64,000 bases of DNA from Ralstonia condita (GCF_958405655.1 NZ_CATYWO010000001.1:310001-374000); one strand, 5' to 3'; positions 1 to 8,717 are shown, counted from the stretch's first letter. Program-made: numbers and translations. The notes: generated by a model not told the origin, from the letters alone.

Positions 1-97
1 CAGGGAAGCGGGCCGGAGGATTTGCAGCGACATGGGCCGGAGCATAAACTTGCCCGCCAGCCGGATAAACGGCCAACTCTAGGAACACTGTCCAGTC

Positions 98-1021
98 ATG
101 CGAACAATGGAGTGGAACGACTGGGAAACCTTCTGCCGCGTGGTGGAAGCCGGCAGCTTCACCGCCGCCGCAGACGCGCTGGGTATCCCGAAATCGACGG
201 CCAGTGCCGCCGTGTCGCGGCTGGAGGCATCGCTGGGCGTGCGGCTCATGACCCGCACCACGCGCCAGTTGCGGCTGACCGAGGCGGGCTCGCATTTTTA
301 CGACGACATCGCCCCACTGTTCGAGCGCCTGCGCGAAGTCCACGCGGATACCACCGCCGCCAGCGAAGCCGTGGCCGGCACGCTGCGGATTGCCGCGCCA
401 TACGAAGTCGGCGCCCAGCACCTGACCGAGCCCGTGTGCCGTACGCTCGAGCGCTATCCGCACCTGCAGATCCAGGTGCATATCTCATGGGAGCAGCCTG
501 ACCTGCTCGCCAGCGGTTACGACATCGTCTTTGTCATGGTTGATCAGGTCCTGCCCGATTCGTCGCTGGTGGCGCGCCGCGTCGTGCTGATCCCGCGCGG
601 TTTGTATGCCGCGCCATCGTTGCTCGCAGCGCGCGCGCCGCTGAAGACCCCGGCGGACCTGGCCGGCTGGCCTTGCCTCTCTGGCCCGGACGATGCGAGC
701 TGGGCCTTTCGGCCGGTCGGCGAGCCCACAGCGGAGCCCATTGAAATCCCCATCCAGCCGCGCCTGCAGACGCTCAATGCGGAGATGCGCGCACGGGCCG
801 CCGTGCGCGGCCTGGGCGTGGCGCGCATGGCGCGCTCGGTGGGCGATGCGGAAGTCGCCACGGGCCGGCTCGTACGCGTGCTGCCAGATTTCGAACTGAC
901 TGCGTTGCGCGTCTACGCGCTGATGCCGGCACGCAAGCTGGTGCCACGCAAGGTGCGCGTCTTCCTGGACGCGCTGGAGGCCGAGGGCGTGACGTCGGCA
1001 CCTGCGCCGGCCAAGTCCTGA
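98..1021 (+). CDS. LysR-family transcriptional regulator
   Basis: A 307-residue LysR-type regulator. The N-terminal winged helix-turn-helix lies at about residues 5-65 (SFTAAADALGIPKSTASAAV, then a wing ending in LTEAG). The rest is a periplasmic-binding-protein-like effector domain, and the length is normal for the family. ATG at 98 has AGGAA at 81-85, rather far upstream; an in-frame ATG at 107 (MEWNDWETF) is the alternative. It resembles the DsdA/CrgA-type LysR branch in which the effector domain begins 'GTLRIAAP'. No partner gene is visible: the next gene is another regulator, so any divergently transcribed target would lie before the window. Effector unknown. Confidence 0.9.
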   Translation: MRTMEWNDWETFCRVVEAGSFTAAADALGIPKSTASAAVSRLEASLGVRLMTRTTRQLRLTEAGSHFYDDIAPLFERLREVHADTTAASEAVAGTLRIAAPYEVGAQHLTEPVCRTLERYPHLQIQVHISWEQPDLLASGYDIVFVMVDQVLPDSSLVARRVVLIPRGLYAAPSLLAARAPLKTPADLAGWPCLSGPDDASWAFRPVGEPTAEPIEIPIQPRLQTLNAEMRARAAVRGLGVARMARSVGDAEVATGRLVRVLPDFELTALRVYALMPARKLVPRKVRVFLDALEAEGVTSAPAPAKS

Positions 1022-1093
1022 GGCCTTTGCCGAAGCGCCGCGCCGGATGTCACAATCGGCGCTTTCCTATTCGGATTGTGAGGGCCGGCGACC

Positions 1094-2056
1094 ATGCGTC
1101 TGCGCCAGATCGAAGTCTTCCGCGCCGTGATGCTGGTCGGGACCGTCAGCGAGGCGGCGCGCATGCTGAACGTCTCGCAGCCCGTGGTGACGCGCGTGGT
1201 GCAGCACACCGAGCTGCAGCTTGGCTTCCGGCTGTTCGATCGCACCAAGGGGCGTCTGCAGCCGACCGCCGAGGCATTCGAGCTGTTCGCGGAAGTGGAG
1301 CGCCTCTACCAGGAGGTCGAGCGCGTGCGGCGCGTATCGGCCAATTTGCGGCACAAGGGCGCGGGGCGCTTGCGTGTGGCGGCGACGCCCAGCCTGGCGC
1401 CGAGCATTCTGGCGCCCGCCGTGCGGCGGTTCTCGGAACGCCATCCCGATACGCTGGTGCGGGTCTTCACCCACCATACCGCCGAGATCGTCCAGGGGCT
1501 GCTCTCCCAGGATATTGACGTCGGCTTCGCCTTTGCGCCGCCGGTACGCCCCGCCATCAGGACCACGCCCGTCGCGCAGGGGCGCATCCTGCTGGCTGCG
1601 CCGCGCGCGTGGGTGAACGATCAGACGGATGGCCGTGCGCTGCACAGGCTGGTTGCGGAAAAGCCTTTCATCGGTCTCGAAGACCAGATTTCGCTCGGCT
1701 CGCTCGTCGGGCAGACGCTGGCACGCGGCGGGCTGGCGCCGCAATCGACGCTGGAGGTGCAGACGTATTCACTGGCGCGCTCGCTGGTCGAAGAGTCGCT
1801 GGGCGTGACCATGCTCGACCAGTTCACGGCGGCCACCGGCAGCATGGACCGCATTGCGCTGTTTGCGCTGGAGCCTGCGCAGACCTTTGACGTGCGGGCC
1901 ATGCGTGCGGAGCATCACGCGCCGTCCTCGTTGGCCGACAGCCTCGTGGCGTGTTTTGCCGAGGCCGCGCGTGCGTTGTCCGATGCATTGCCGCAGCGCC
2001 TGGAGCCCGCGGCATTTGCCCTCGGCGCCGCCGCAGCGGAGGAGGAAGCGGACTAA
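1094..2056 (+). CDS. LysR-family transcriptional regulator
   Basis: A 320-residue LysR-type regulator 72 bp after the first one and in the same direction. The N-terminal helix-turn-helix begins MRLRQIEVFRAVM and continues through SEAARMLNVSQPVVTRVVQH, followed by the LysR substrate-binding fold ('GRLRVAATPSLAPS'). It is of normal length with an acidic/Ala-rich tail. GAGGG at about 1080 serves as ribosome binding site. It is more closely related to the GltC/CynR-like group with 'RQIEVFRAVM' than to its neighbour, so the two are not a recent duplication. The target is not evident from the context. Confidence 0.9.
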   Translation: MRLRQIEVFRAVMLVGTVSEAARMLNVSQPVVTRVVQHTELQLGFRLFDRTKGRLQPTAEAFELFAEVERLYQEVERVRRVSANLRHKGAGRLRVAATPSLAPSILAPAVRRFSERHPDTLVRVFTHHTAEIVQGLLSQDIDVGFAFAPPVRPAIRTTPVAQGRILLAAPRAWVNDQTDGRALHRLVAEKPFIGLEDQISLGSLVGQTLARGGLAPQSTLEVQTYSLARSLVEESLGVTMLDQFTAATGSMDRIALFALEPAQTFDVRAMRAEHHAPSSLADSLVACFAEAARALSDALPQRLEPAAFALGAAAAEEEAD

Positions 2057-2114
2057 CTTTTCGGCCGTGCGTGCGTCTAACCGGCCTCTGCTTATCGTTC
2101 TGGGAGACTGACCG

Positions 2115-2582
2115 ATGCGTCGTTCTGCAATGGCCGTGATGATGGGAACCGCCCTGGTCTCGGGCGTCTTCAGTGGCGTGGCGGTGGCGCAGCAATCCCC
2201 CGTACCGGGGATGTCGTCTGACGATCTGAACACCGCGCTCGACTTCGCCAAGGCGGGCCTGAACAAGGCCATCGATCAGGCGCGCGCCTATACGGCGCTG
2301 CCGATCCGCGACCCGCACGACGTGCGCTACACCTGCGAGGGCGGAAAAAGCCTCTCGGTGAAATACATGACGGTGGGGGATACGCCGTTGGCGTCCATGG
2401 TGCTCGACGGCAAGACGCTTGTGTTCGCCAACGTGATAGCGGCGTCGGGGGCGCGCTATGCCTCAGGTCCGTATGTGTGGTGGACAAAGGGCCCGGCAGG
2501 CTTCCTCACCGATGCGACCCTGCCTGCCAACCGCAACACGGTGTATCGCGATTGCAACGAGGCCAGCAGCGGCCGGCCCTGA
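2115..2582 (+). CDS. secreted MliC-like protein (putative C-type lysozyme inhibitor domain)
   Basis: A 155-residue exported protein. Residues 1-26 are a signal peptide ending AVAQ. The C-terminal half matches the pattern of the MliC/PliC lysozyme-inhibitor family: RYTCEGGKSLSVKY (71-84), the hallmark SGARY (111-115), then VWWTKG (121-126), with Cys74 and Cys147 placed to form a disulfide. MliC proteins inhibit C-type lysozyme in the periplasm or outer membrane. No lipobox Cys follows the signal, so this one should be soluble periplasmic or secreted. Residues 30-65 are an extra helical stretch not usual in MliC. GGGAGA lies just before the ATG. Inhibitor activity is inferred from the motif only. 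Confidence 0.72.
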   Translation: MRRSAMAVMMGTALVSGVFSGVAVAQQSPVPGMSSDDLNTALDFAKAGLNKAIDQARAYTALPIRDPHDVRYTCEGGKSLSVKYMTVGDTPLASMVLDGKTLVFANVIAASGARYASGPYVWWTKGPAGFLTDATLPANRNTVYRDCNEASSGRP

Positions 2583-2671
2583 GTCCGGTTTGCAGCAGGT
2601 GCCGGAAGCCGTCGAAGCGCGCGGACGCGCTGCACACCGCGCAGCCGTCCGCGCGCGGCTGGCGTGCGCGT

Positions 2672-3124
2672 TTACTGCGGCAGCCCGCCGACCCTCATGC
2701 CGGGCTTGATGCCCTTGCGAGCAAACCAGCCCTTGTTCATTTCGAGCGCGTACCGACCGGCGCGCGTGGGGCAGTGGTTGTCTTCGGTCTGCGGTTTCAT
2801 CTCCGCAATGTCCGAGATGGTGCCGTCCTGCGTGATGAACGCGATCGACAGTGGCAGATCGGTGTTCTTCATCCAGAAGCAGTGCCCCGCGATTTCATCG
2901 AACACGAACAGCATGCCCGCCGTGTCGGGCATCGATTTGCGGAACATGAGGCCGGTTTCGCGGGTTTGCTCGGTGGCCGCCACTTCAGCGTGGACCTTGT
3001 ACATGCCGATCGTCAGGTCAGCCACGGGAAGGCCCACATTCGGGCCGGTCGGCGTCTGGGCGAACGAGGCACCAGCGGCGAGGGACAGGCTCAGGGCGGC
3101 AAGAAAGCGGGGCAGGGTGGTCAT
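2672..3124 (-). CDS. DUF192 family periplasmic protein
   Basis: A 150-residue protein with a signal peptide (residues 1-22, ending SFA-Q). The remainder is a full DUF192 domain: ETGLMFRKSMPDTAGMLFVF, then HCFWMKNTDLPLSIAFI, and ALEMNKGWFARKGIKPG at the end. DUF192 proteins are widespread small secreted proteins whose biochemical role is not established. It points toward the MliC-like gene and shares its strand with the peroxidase gene upstream, from which it is separated by 90 bp. Family assignment is firm; function is unknown. Confidence 0.88.
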   Translation of the reverse strand: MTTLPRFLAALSLSLAAGASFAQTPTGPNVGLPVADLTIGMYKVHAEVAATEQTRETGLMFRKSMPDTAGMLFVFDEIAGHCFWMKNTDLPLSIAFITQDGTISDIAEMKPQTEDNHCPTRAGRYALEMNKGWFARKGIKPGMRVGGLPQ

Positions 3125-3214
3125 GGTGCGAACGGGTGAAGAACAGAACGCTCCATGATCGGCACTCGGCCAGCCGCCGTCAATCAGACAGCGGCCAGAC
3201 GCGGTAGGAAGTTG

Positions 3215-4573
3215 TTACCGTGTGTTTGCCGCGTCGTCTTTCACGGCGACGGTCTTGGCCGCGACCTTGGGCGCATGCACAGAGCGCGCCTTGTCCGCCG
3301 CAGGATCGGGCATCAGCGCCACATAACGCGCATCGGTGAGCGTGCGCAGGAACGCCACGATGTCGTCGATCTCGTCTTCCGTCAGCGCAGGCGTGGTGCC
3401 GGCGCGGCGGTTCATCGGCACGGCATTCACGTTGATGTGGCCCTGGTATCTGGCGGGCACGTCGTTGAAACGCTTGCCGCCGGGGTACCACTGCGCGGGG
3501 TCGGTCGAGCGCGTGGCATAAAACGCCACCGTGTCGCGCAGGGTACGGAAAACACCGTTGTGCATGAACGTCTGGCGCACCGCCACGTTGCGCAGGCCCG
3601 CCGTGCGGAAGTAGCCGCACCATTGGTCGGGCTCCGGCCACTTCAGCGTGCGGGCGGTCTGGCAGAGCCCCACGTCAAAGTGGCGCGGGTCCTTGTTGGC
3701 CGGCAGCAGCGGGTTGCGCGGCACGGCGATGGCGTCGTAGCCGAAATCCGTAAACAGCGATCGCTCCGGCCGTGACGACGATTCCACCATCAGATGGCAC
3801 GACGCGCAGTTGCCTTTGTCCGGATTGCGGAACAGGGCGAGGCCGCGCATCTCGGCGGCGGAAAGCGGCGTGCGCTTGCGCAGGAAATCGTCGAAGCGGG
3901 AGGTGAACGGCGCCAACTCGTCGCTCTGGAAATACGCCTCCAGCGCCTTGCCCAACGTGCCGACGAGGCGTTCGGGCTCATGCACCGCATCGGCGCCGAA
4001 CTGCTTCGCCAACGCTTGGCCCAGGTCGGTGCCGGCCACCTTGCGCTGCAGGTCGCGCGCTGAATGGTTGCCCATTTCATCCGGATTGAACAACGGGCCG
4101 CGGATCTGCTCGGGGATGGAATCTGCCCGGCCATCGGCAAAGAAGCCGCCAAACGGTGACGGAAAGCTCGCGTCGTCGTCCTGGAAGAAGTAGCGATGCG
4201 GGATGTAGCGCAGATACAGCAGCGACGGCGCGTTGCGTGCCGCCACGTGCCCGTGGCGGCTGCCGGCCGGCACACCGATGCGCAGCGCCTCGCCCTTCAG
4301 CGTGGGCGCGAAGGCGCGGCCCGGGTCATGGCATGCCGCGCACGACGTGCCTTGCGGCTCAGACAGGCGCGGGTCGAAAAACACCCGCTTACCGAGCGCG
4401 ACGAGGTTCGGGTCCGGCTTGAACGCGGTCGACTCGGCCGGCGGGGGCACGGCGTCCAGCCTGGGCGTCATGCCGATCGATTCAGCCGCCGCCGCCCCCG
4501 AGAAGAGTGCGGCGGCAACCCACAGCGCGGTGCTCAGGCGCTTCAAGGTGCGACGAATCCTGTCTTGTCGCAC
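3215..4573 (-). CDS. di-heme cytochrome c peroxidase / MauG-like protein
   Basis: A 452-residue exported c-type cytochrome with two heme-binding motifs, CAACH (Cys78-His82) and CASCH (Cys256-His260), the layout of bacterial di-heme peroxidases and MauG-like enzymes. The GTG at 4573 overlaps the end of the phosphoesterase gene by 31 bp. An in-frame TTG at 4546 would give a tidy signal peptide (MKRLSTALWVAAAL) and a TTGA four-base overlap, and may be the true start. It is longer than classical CcpA peroxidases (about 330 residues), as in the MauG-like branch that modifies proteins or unknown substrates. It is co-transcribed with the phosphoesterase, and the substrate is not known. Confidence 0.87.
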   Translation of the reverse strand: MRQDRIRRTLKRLSTALWVAAALFSGAAAAESIGMTPRLDAVPPPAESTAFKPDPNLVALGKRVFFDPRLSEPQGTSCAACHDPGRAFAPTLKGEALRIGVPAGSRHGHVAARNAPSLLYLRYIPHRYFFQDDDASFPSPFGGFFADGRADSIPEQIRGPLFNPDEMGNHSARDLQRKVAGTDLGQALAKQFGADAVHEPERLVGTLGKALEAYFQSDELAPFTSRFDDFLRKRTPLSAAEMRGLALFRNPDKGNCASCHLMVESSSRPERSLFTDFGYDAIAVPRNPLLPANKDPRHFDVGLCQTARTLKWPEPDQWCGYFRTAGLRNVAVRQTFMHNGVFRTLRDTVAFYATRSTDPAQWYPGGKRFNDVPARYQGHINVNAVPMNRRAGTTPALTEDEIDDIVAFLRTLTDARYVALMPDPAADKARSVHAPKVAAKTVAVKDDAANTR

Positions 4574-6054
4574 ACCAGGCTCGTGCCGTTCTGCGTGCAG
4601 GTCGTCAGTAGCTTGCCGGCCACGGTGTAGGCCTTGAACAGCCAGCCCTTGGCGGGCGCGGGCTGGCGGTCCATCACCATGAAGCCGAACGAGTTGTTGT
4701 GCGAGATGCTGCCAACCGTCACGCCGGAAGCCGGGCTGACGGCCGGGAACGGATCGGGCAGGGCCACGTCCAGCGAATCGCCGGCGTTGCCTGCAACGAT
4801 GGTCGCCGGGTGGTTGCTGGTGAAGTTGATGGCCTGGAAGTCATGCACGTGACCGTGGAGCGCGACCTGCACGCCCGGCGGGTAATACGCCGTGGCGTTC
4901 AGGCTGTTCATGACCGACAGCAGCGCGGCATTGCCGCCCAGCGGCGTGCTGCCTGCGATGGGCACGAAGCCCAGGATTGGGTGGTGATTGGTAAAGATCG
5001 ACATCACGCCCGGCTTGGCGGCCAGCGTGCCCACCGTGCTGAACTGCTTCTGGTAGGTCTGGAACCACGGGTCGGTCGTCGCCAATGCCGTCGTGCCAGC
5101 CTTGGCCGAATCGAACACGATGACCTGCGTATCGCTGCCCAGGGCGACGGCGTACGGGTCCGACGCGTTGGCAGCCGTGTCGTTGGCCGGGTTGTCGCAC
5201 GAGCGGTCGGCCGAATACGGGCGCGGATCCAGGAAGCGATACCAGCCCTGGCCGGCGCGCGCGCATTCCTCGTGATTGCCGCGCACCAGCACCCACGGGG
5301 CCGCGGCCATCAGCGGGGCGGCGGGCTGGAACAGGTCGGCCTGCCACGTATCCCAGCCGTAGCCCCACGGGCTGCCTTGGCAGCCGGCCACGTCGGGCGG
5401 GCAGGCGTTTTCGCGGTAGTGATAGTCGCCAACATGCAGCACGAGGTCGGGGTTCATCTTGGCGGCCGTTGCGGCAGCGCTGGCAAACGGCCACGACAGC
5501 GGGTCATTGCACGACTGGAACGTGTTGCTCGACTTCTTCATGCGGCAGCCGGTGTCCGCCAGGATCACCACGCGCTGCGGGTTGGCCTTGGGCAGCGGCA
5601 GCACACGCGAGCCGATCGACGCGGCCTTGGCCGTGGATGCCACGGTAGCTTCGCAGGCGTTCACAGGAAAGGACGAGGCTTTCGAATCGCTGGCGGCGCT
5701 GGCCGTGGTGCGCTGTGGTGGAGTGCCGGCAGCCACACGCAGCGTCATGCGCGTGGAGGTGCCGTCGACCGTCAGCAGCGGGCAAACCGAGCTGTCGACG
5801 GGCGACGCGCTGTTCGTATAGCTGGTGACGGCGCGCACGATGGCCTGGTTACTGTCGCCAATCTCTACCCAGGCGGCCTGGATGTTCGCATCCGCCGTGG
5901 CTGCGTCAGCTGGCTGGGCCGTCCACGTGGTTGGGTCGGACGATGAGCCACCGCAGCCCGCAATCGCGGCAGCGGCAGCCAGTGCGGCAAGAGAGAGCAT
6001 CGTGATCACGGTGCGTGTGCGTCGCACCGGAGCGAACATCGATCGAAATTCCAT
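4543..6054 (-). CDS. lipoprotein metallophosphoesterase, purple-acid-phosphatase-like
   Basis: A 503-residue lipoprotein. The signal peptide ends in the lipobox IAGC (Cys34), so it should be anchored in the envelope. The calcineurin-like metal ligands appear in order: ILADTG (Asp167), GDYHY (209-213), GNHE (259-262), NHHP (356-359) and GHVH (401-404). The GDxxY/GNHE/GHxH set is that of purple acid phosphatase-like enzymes. Residues 40-155 probably form the N-terminal beta domain. Several Cys residues are consistent with an oxidised compartment. The gene overlaps the peroxidase gene downstream, so the two are translated together. Hydrolysis of a phosphate ester is likely; the substrate is unknown. 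Confidence 0.87.
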   Translation of the reverse strand: MEFRSMFAPVRRTRTVITMLSLAALAAAAAIAGCGGSSSDPTTWTAQPADAATADANIQAAWVEIGDSNQAIVRAVTSYTNSASPVDSSVCPLLTVDGTSTRMTLRVAAGTPPQRTTASAASDSKASSFPVNACEATVASTAKAASIGSRVLPLPKANPQRVVILADTGCRMKKSSNTFQSCNDPLSWPFASAAATAAKMNPDLVLHVGDYHYRENACPPDVAGCQGSPWGYGWDTWQADLFQPAAPLMAAAPWVLVRGNHEECARAGQGWYRFLDPRPYSADRSCDNPANDTAANASDPYAVALGSDTQVIVFDSAKAGTTALATTDPWFQTYQKQFSTVGTLAAKPGVMSIFTNHHPILGFVPIAGSTPLGGNAALLSVMNSLNATAYYPPGVQVALHGHVHDFQAINFTSNHPATIVAGNAGDSLDVALPDPFPAVSPASGVTVGSISHNNSFGFMVMDRQPAPAKGWLFKAYTVAGKLLTTCTQNGTSLVCDKTGFVAP

Positions 6055-6170
6055 TGCGCCATCCCTGTTTGTTATTGTGGGGAACGCGCAAGGTACTCAA
6101 GACAGATGGCGCTATTTTGACAGTCCCGCCGGTTGACGCCGGTATCCGTGAGCTGACCGAGGTATGGACG

Positions 6171-6206
6171 AAAAAAAAAAGCAGATGCCTGCGCATCTGC
6201 TTTTTT
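6171..6206. terminator. bidirectional rho-independent terminator
   Basis: An 8-bp perfect stem (GCAGATGC / GCATCTGC, 6181-6188 and 6193-6200, loop CTGC) is flanked by ten A on the left and six T on the right. It can stop transcription in both directions, and it lies just after the end of the small Lys/Ala-rich gene (minus strand). Confidence 0.9.
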
Positions 6207-6246
6207 CTGCGTCAGCCGAGCCGCGTGGGCCCGGACAGTCACCAGC

Positions 6247-6459
6247 TTACTGCTTGGCAGCCGGTGCCGAAGCGTCAGCAGCAGCTTCTGCCTTCTTGGC
6301 AGCCTTCTTGTGCTTCTTGGCGTGCTTCTTGGCCTTCTTCGGGGCAGCCTTTTCAGCGGCCGGAGCAGCAGCAGCTGCGTCGGCAGCCGGAGCGGAGGCT
6401 TGAGCGAACACACCGGTGGCGAACAGGCCGGCGATCAGAGCAGCGATCAGCTTCTTCAT
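6247..6459 (-). CDS. small exported Lys/Ala-rich protein
   Basis: A 70-residue protein with a typical Sec signal peptide (MKKLIAALIAGLFATGVFAQ). The mature part of about 50 residues is almost only Ala, Lys, Pro, Glu, Asp and His (for example KKAKKHAKKHKKAAKK). AAGGA precedes the ATG and a strong terminator follows, so it is a free-standing expressed gene. Histone-H1-like low-complexity tails look similar, but the signal peptide puts this one outside the cytoplasm. Function unknown; such small abundant periplasmic proteins are common in Ralstonia and Burkholderia (recall, not checked). Confidence 0.8.
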   Translation of the reverse strand: MKKLIAALIAGLFATGVFAQASAPAADAAAAAPAAEKAAPKKAKKHAKKHKKAAKKAEAAADASAPAAKQ

Positions 6460-6963
6460 GGTGAATCCTTTTGTAGATCAGTGAGTTAACCAACGACCCG
6501 CTAAATGAGTCATCTGCAATAACGCAGGCGGTTACAGGCGCGTTGACACGTTACGGGGAAATTTTTGAACGGGTGCAAGCGCCGCGTGCCGGGCAGAAGG
6601 CGGGATGTGTTCGACGGGTCTCCGCGCAAGAAAGATGCCCGCAAGGTGGGGTAGGGGCCGCAGACGAATGCTCACGCTGACGTCGAATGCTGGTTGGCCA
6701 AGGGGCCTGCCAGCGGTCGAATCGGCCGTTTTCGCCATGCTCGGACTATGGCGGATGGTGAAATTTTCCGGCATAATGCGGAATTCACTCTTGTGTCTTA
6801 TATAAGAGTTACGGTTTGTGCGGTGCATCGTGAGAGCGTCATCGCGGGCCGTTAGAATCGCCAATTCATTGCAGCGCGCCGCACCGGCCATCCCGGGGCG
6901 GGGCGCTGTGCTGTCAACCCCCATCGTCCATCCGCTCACCCGCGGTCTGCACTGGAGTCGTCC
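6460..6963. promoter_or_regulatory. intergenic region upstream of icd with a 12-bp palindrome
   Basis: No gene is supported here; the open frames are reverse shadows. It must carry the divergent promoters of the small Lys/Ala-rich gene and icd. At 6796-6807 there is a perfect palindrome TCTTATATAAGA, nested in a second inverted repeat ACTCTT (6787-6792) / AAGAGT (6804-6809). This AT-rich spot in a GC-rich region is the best candidate for the icd promoter and operator, about 155 bp before the ATG. The factor that would bind it is not identified. Confidence 0.5.
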
Positions 6964-8214
6964 ATGTACCAACACATCAAGGTCCCGGCCGGAGAGAAGA
7001 TCACCGTCAACCAAGACTTCTCCCTGAACGTCCCCGATAACCCGATCATTCCTTACATCGAGGGCGACGGCACCGGCTTCGACATCACCCCGGTGATGAT
7101 CAAGGTGGTGGACGCAGCCGTGGCCAAGGCCTACGCCGGCAAGCGCAAGATCTCGTGGATGGAAATCTACGCGGGCGAGAAGTCGACCAAGGTGTACGGC
7201 CCGGACGTGTGGCTGCCGGAAGAAACCCTGCAAGTCCTGAAGGACTACGTGGTGTCGATCAAGGGCCCGCTGACGACGCCGGTGGGCGGCGGCATCCGTT
7301 CGCTGAACGTGGCGCTGCGCCAGGAGCTGGACCTGTACGTCTGCCTGCGCCCGGTGCGCTACTTCAAGGGCGTGCCCTCGCCGGTCAAAGAGCCGGAGAA
7401 GACCGACATGGTCATCTTCCGCGAGAACTCGGAAGACATCTACGCCGGTATCGAATTCGAAGCCCAGAGCGACAAGGCCAAGAAGCTGATCAAGATTCTG
7501 CAGGACGAGTTCGGCGTCAAGAAGATCCGCTTCCCGGAAACCTCGGGTATCGGTGTGAAGCCGGTCTCGAAGGAAGGCACGGAGCGCCTGGTGCGCAAGG
7601 CCATCCAGTACGCGATCGACAACGACAAGCCGTCGGTCACGATCGTGCACAAGGGCAACATCATGAAGTTCACGGAAGGTGGTTTCCGTGACTGGGCCTA
7701 CGCGCTGGCACAGAAGGAATTCGGCGCCGAGCTGATCGACGGCGGCCCGTGGTGCAAGTTCAAGAACCCGAAGACGGGCAAGGAAATCATCGTCAAGGAC
7801 GCAATTGCCGATGCCTTCCTGCAGCAGATCCTGCTGCGTCCGGCCGAGTACTCGGTGGTGGCCACGCTGAACCTGAACGGCGACTACATCTCCGACGCCC
7901 TGGCTGCACAAGTCGGCGGTATCGGTATCGCCCCGGGTGCGAACCTGAGCGACTCCGTTGCCATGTTCGAAGCCACCCACGGCACGGCTCCGAAGTACGC
8001 GGGCAAGGACTACGTGAACCCGGGTTCGGAAATCCTGTCGGCCGAAATGATGCTGCGTCACATGGGCTGGACGGAAGCCGCTGACCTGATCATCTCGTCG
8101 ATCGAGAAGTCGATTCTGTCGAAGAAGGTCACGTATGACTTCGCCCGCCTGCTGGAGGGCGCGACCCAAGTGTCGTGCTCGGGCTTTGGTCAGGTGATGA
8201 TCGACAATATGTAA
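6964..8214 (+). CDS. icd: NADP-dependent isocitrate dehydrogenase
   Basis: A 416-residue homodimeric enzyme of the TCA cycle that oxidises isocitrate to 2-oxoglutarate, CO2 and NADPH. It is collinear with E. coli Icd: the regulatory and substrate Ser falls at Ser113 in IRSLNVALRQELDLY, and the segment HGTAPKYAGKDYVNP keeps the Lys-Tyr pair that marks NADP rather than NAD preference. The Ser113 site implies that control by an AceK-type kinase is possible, though aceK is not in the window. Single gene with its own terminator directly after. Confidence 0.98.
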   Translation: MYQHIKVPAGEKITVNQDFSLNVPDNPIIPYIEGDGTGFDITPVMIKVVDAAVAKAYAGKRKISWMEIYAGEKSTKVYGPDVWLPEETLQVLKDYVVSIKGPLTTPVGGGIRSLNVALRQELDLYVCLRPVRYFKGVPSPVKEPEKTDMVIFRENSEDIYAGIEFEAQSDKAKKLIKILQDEFGVKKIRFPETSGIGVKPVSKEGTERLVRKAIQYAIDNDKPSVTIVHKGNIMKFTEGGFRDWAYALAQKEFGAELIDGGPWCKFKNPKTGKEIIVKDAIADAFLQQILLRPAEYSVVATLNLNGDYISDALAAQVGGIGIAPGANLSDSVAMFEATHGTAPKYAGKDYVNPGSEILSAEMMLRHMGWTEAADLIISSIEKSILSKKVTYDFARLLEGATQVSCSGFGQVMIDNM

Positions 8215-8537
8215 GCACGTGCTTGGCGGCTTCGGCCGTGATGCAAAGGAAAACCCCGGCAGCTTCGGCTGGCCGGGGTTTTTTTCTGCGCCGACACCGG
8301 CCATCGGTGAAACGGGGTGTCCTGGGCGGGCCCGGTGCCACGAAGATTGGTCGTTTGGCGCACCGCAAGCTTCCCGACGCAATGTCGTTACTGCGCGCCT
8401 ATGTCGCTGCCCATCCGATCAGGAAGGGTTTGTCAGTTACCCCAACCATGACTAGACTGTTTGAAATGTGACTTTCTGTGCCATCGGCAGGAAGCTACGC
8501 CGACGGCACCGGCCGCACTCTGGATCGCCCGACCCCT
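8215..8537 (+). promoter_or_regulatory. icd-cyd intergenic region with candidate cyd promoter
   Basis: Holds the icd terminator (8252-8286) and then the probable promoter of the cytochrome bd operon: TTGTCA at 8430-8435, a 17-bp spacer and TAGACT at 8453-8458. No clear FNR-type site (TTGAT-N4-ATCAA) was seen near it, although cyd operons are often controlled by oxygen. Short open frames here have no support. Confidence 0.45.
8252..8286 (+). terminator. rho-independent terminator of icd
   Basis: GC-rich hairpin: AACCCCGGC + AGC, loop TTCG, GCT + GCCGGGGTT with a single bulged G, followed by a run of seven T. It starts 38 bp after the icd stop codon. Confidence 0.92.
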
Positions 8538-8717
8538 GTGAGCACCAACGACCGCCGACTCGTCCGCCATCTGCTCGTCATTGTCACCATCAAGGTGGCA
8601 GTGCTGGGCGCGCTGTGGTGGGTGTTCGTACGGGACGCCCGGGTGGCGGTCGATGCCGAGCGGGCCGCTGATCGTTTGATCTTGACACCGCCAGCAGCGC
8701 AGGGAGGACAACCGTGA
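8538..8717 (+). CDS. cydP: CydP-like small subunit of the cytochrome bd oxidase operon
   Basis: A 59-residue single-span membrane protein (from GTG at 8538). Its centre, RHLLVIVTIKVAVLGALWW, is one transmembrane helix followed by VFVRD, the layout of the CydP family of small proteins encoded just before cydA in betaproteobacteria. An upstream in-frame ATG at 8478 adds 20 unstructured residues and is less likely. Its stop overlaps the GTG start of cydA (GTGA), which couples translation. Its exact role in oxidase assembly is not known to me; the family assignment comes from position and the helix motif. Confidence 0.75.
   Translation: MSTNDRRLVRHLLVIVTIKVAVLGALWWVFVRDARVAVDAERAADRLILTPPAAQGGQP

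Noticed and set aside
6532..8382. 616-codon minus-strand frame across icd
   Set aside because: It is antisense to icd and reads as low-complexity Arg/His/Asp-rich protein, the usual shadow of a GC-rich gene.
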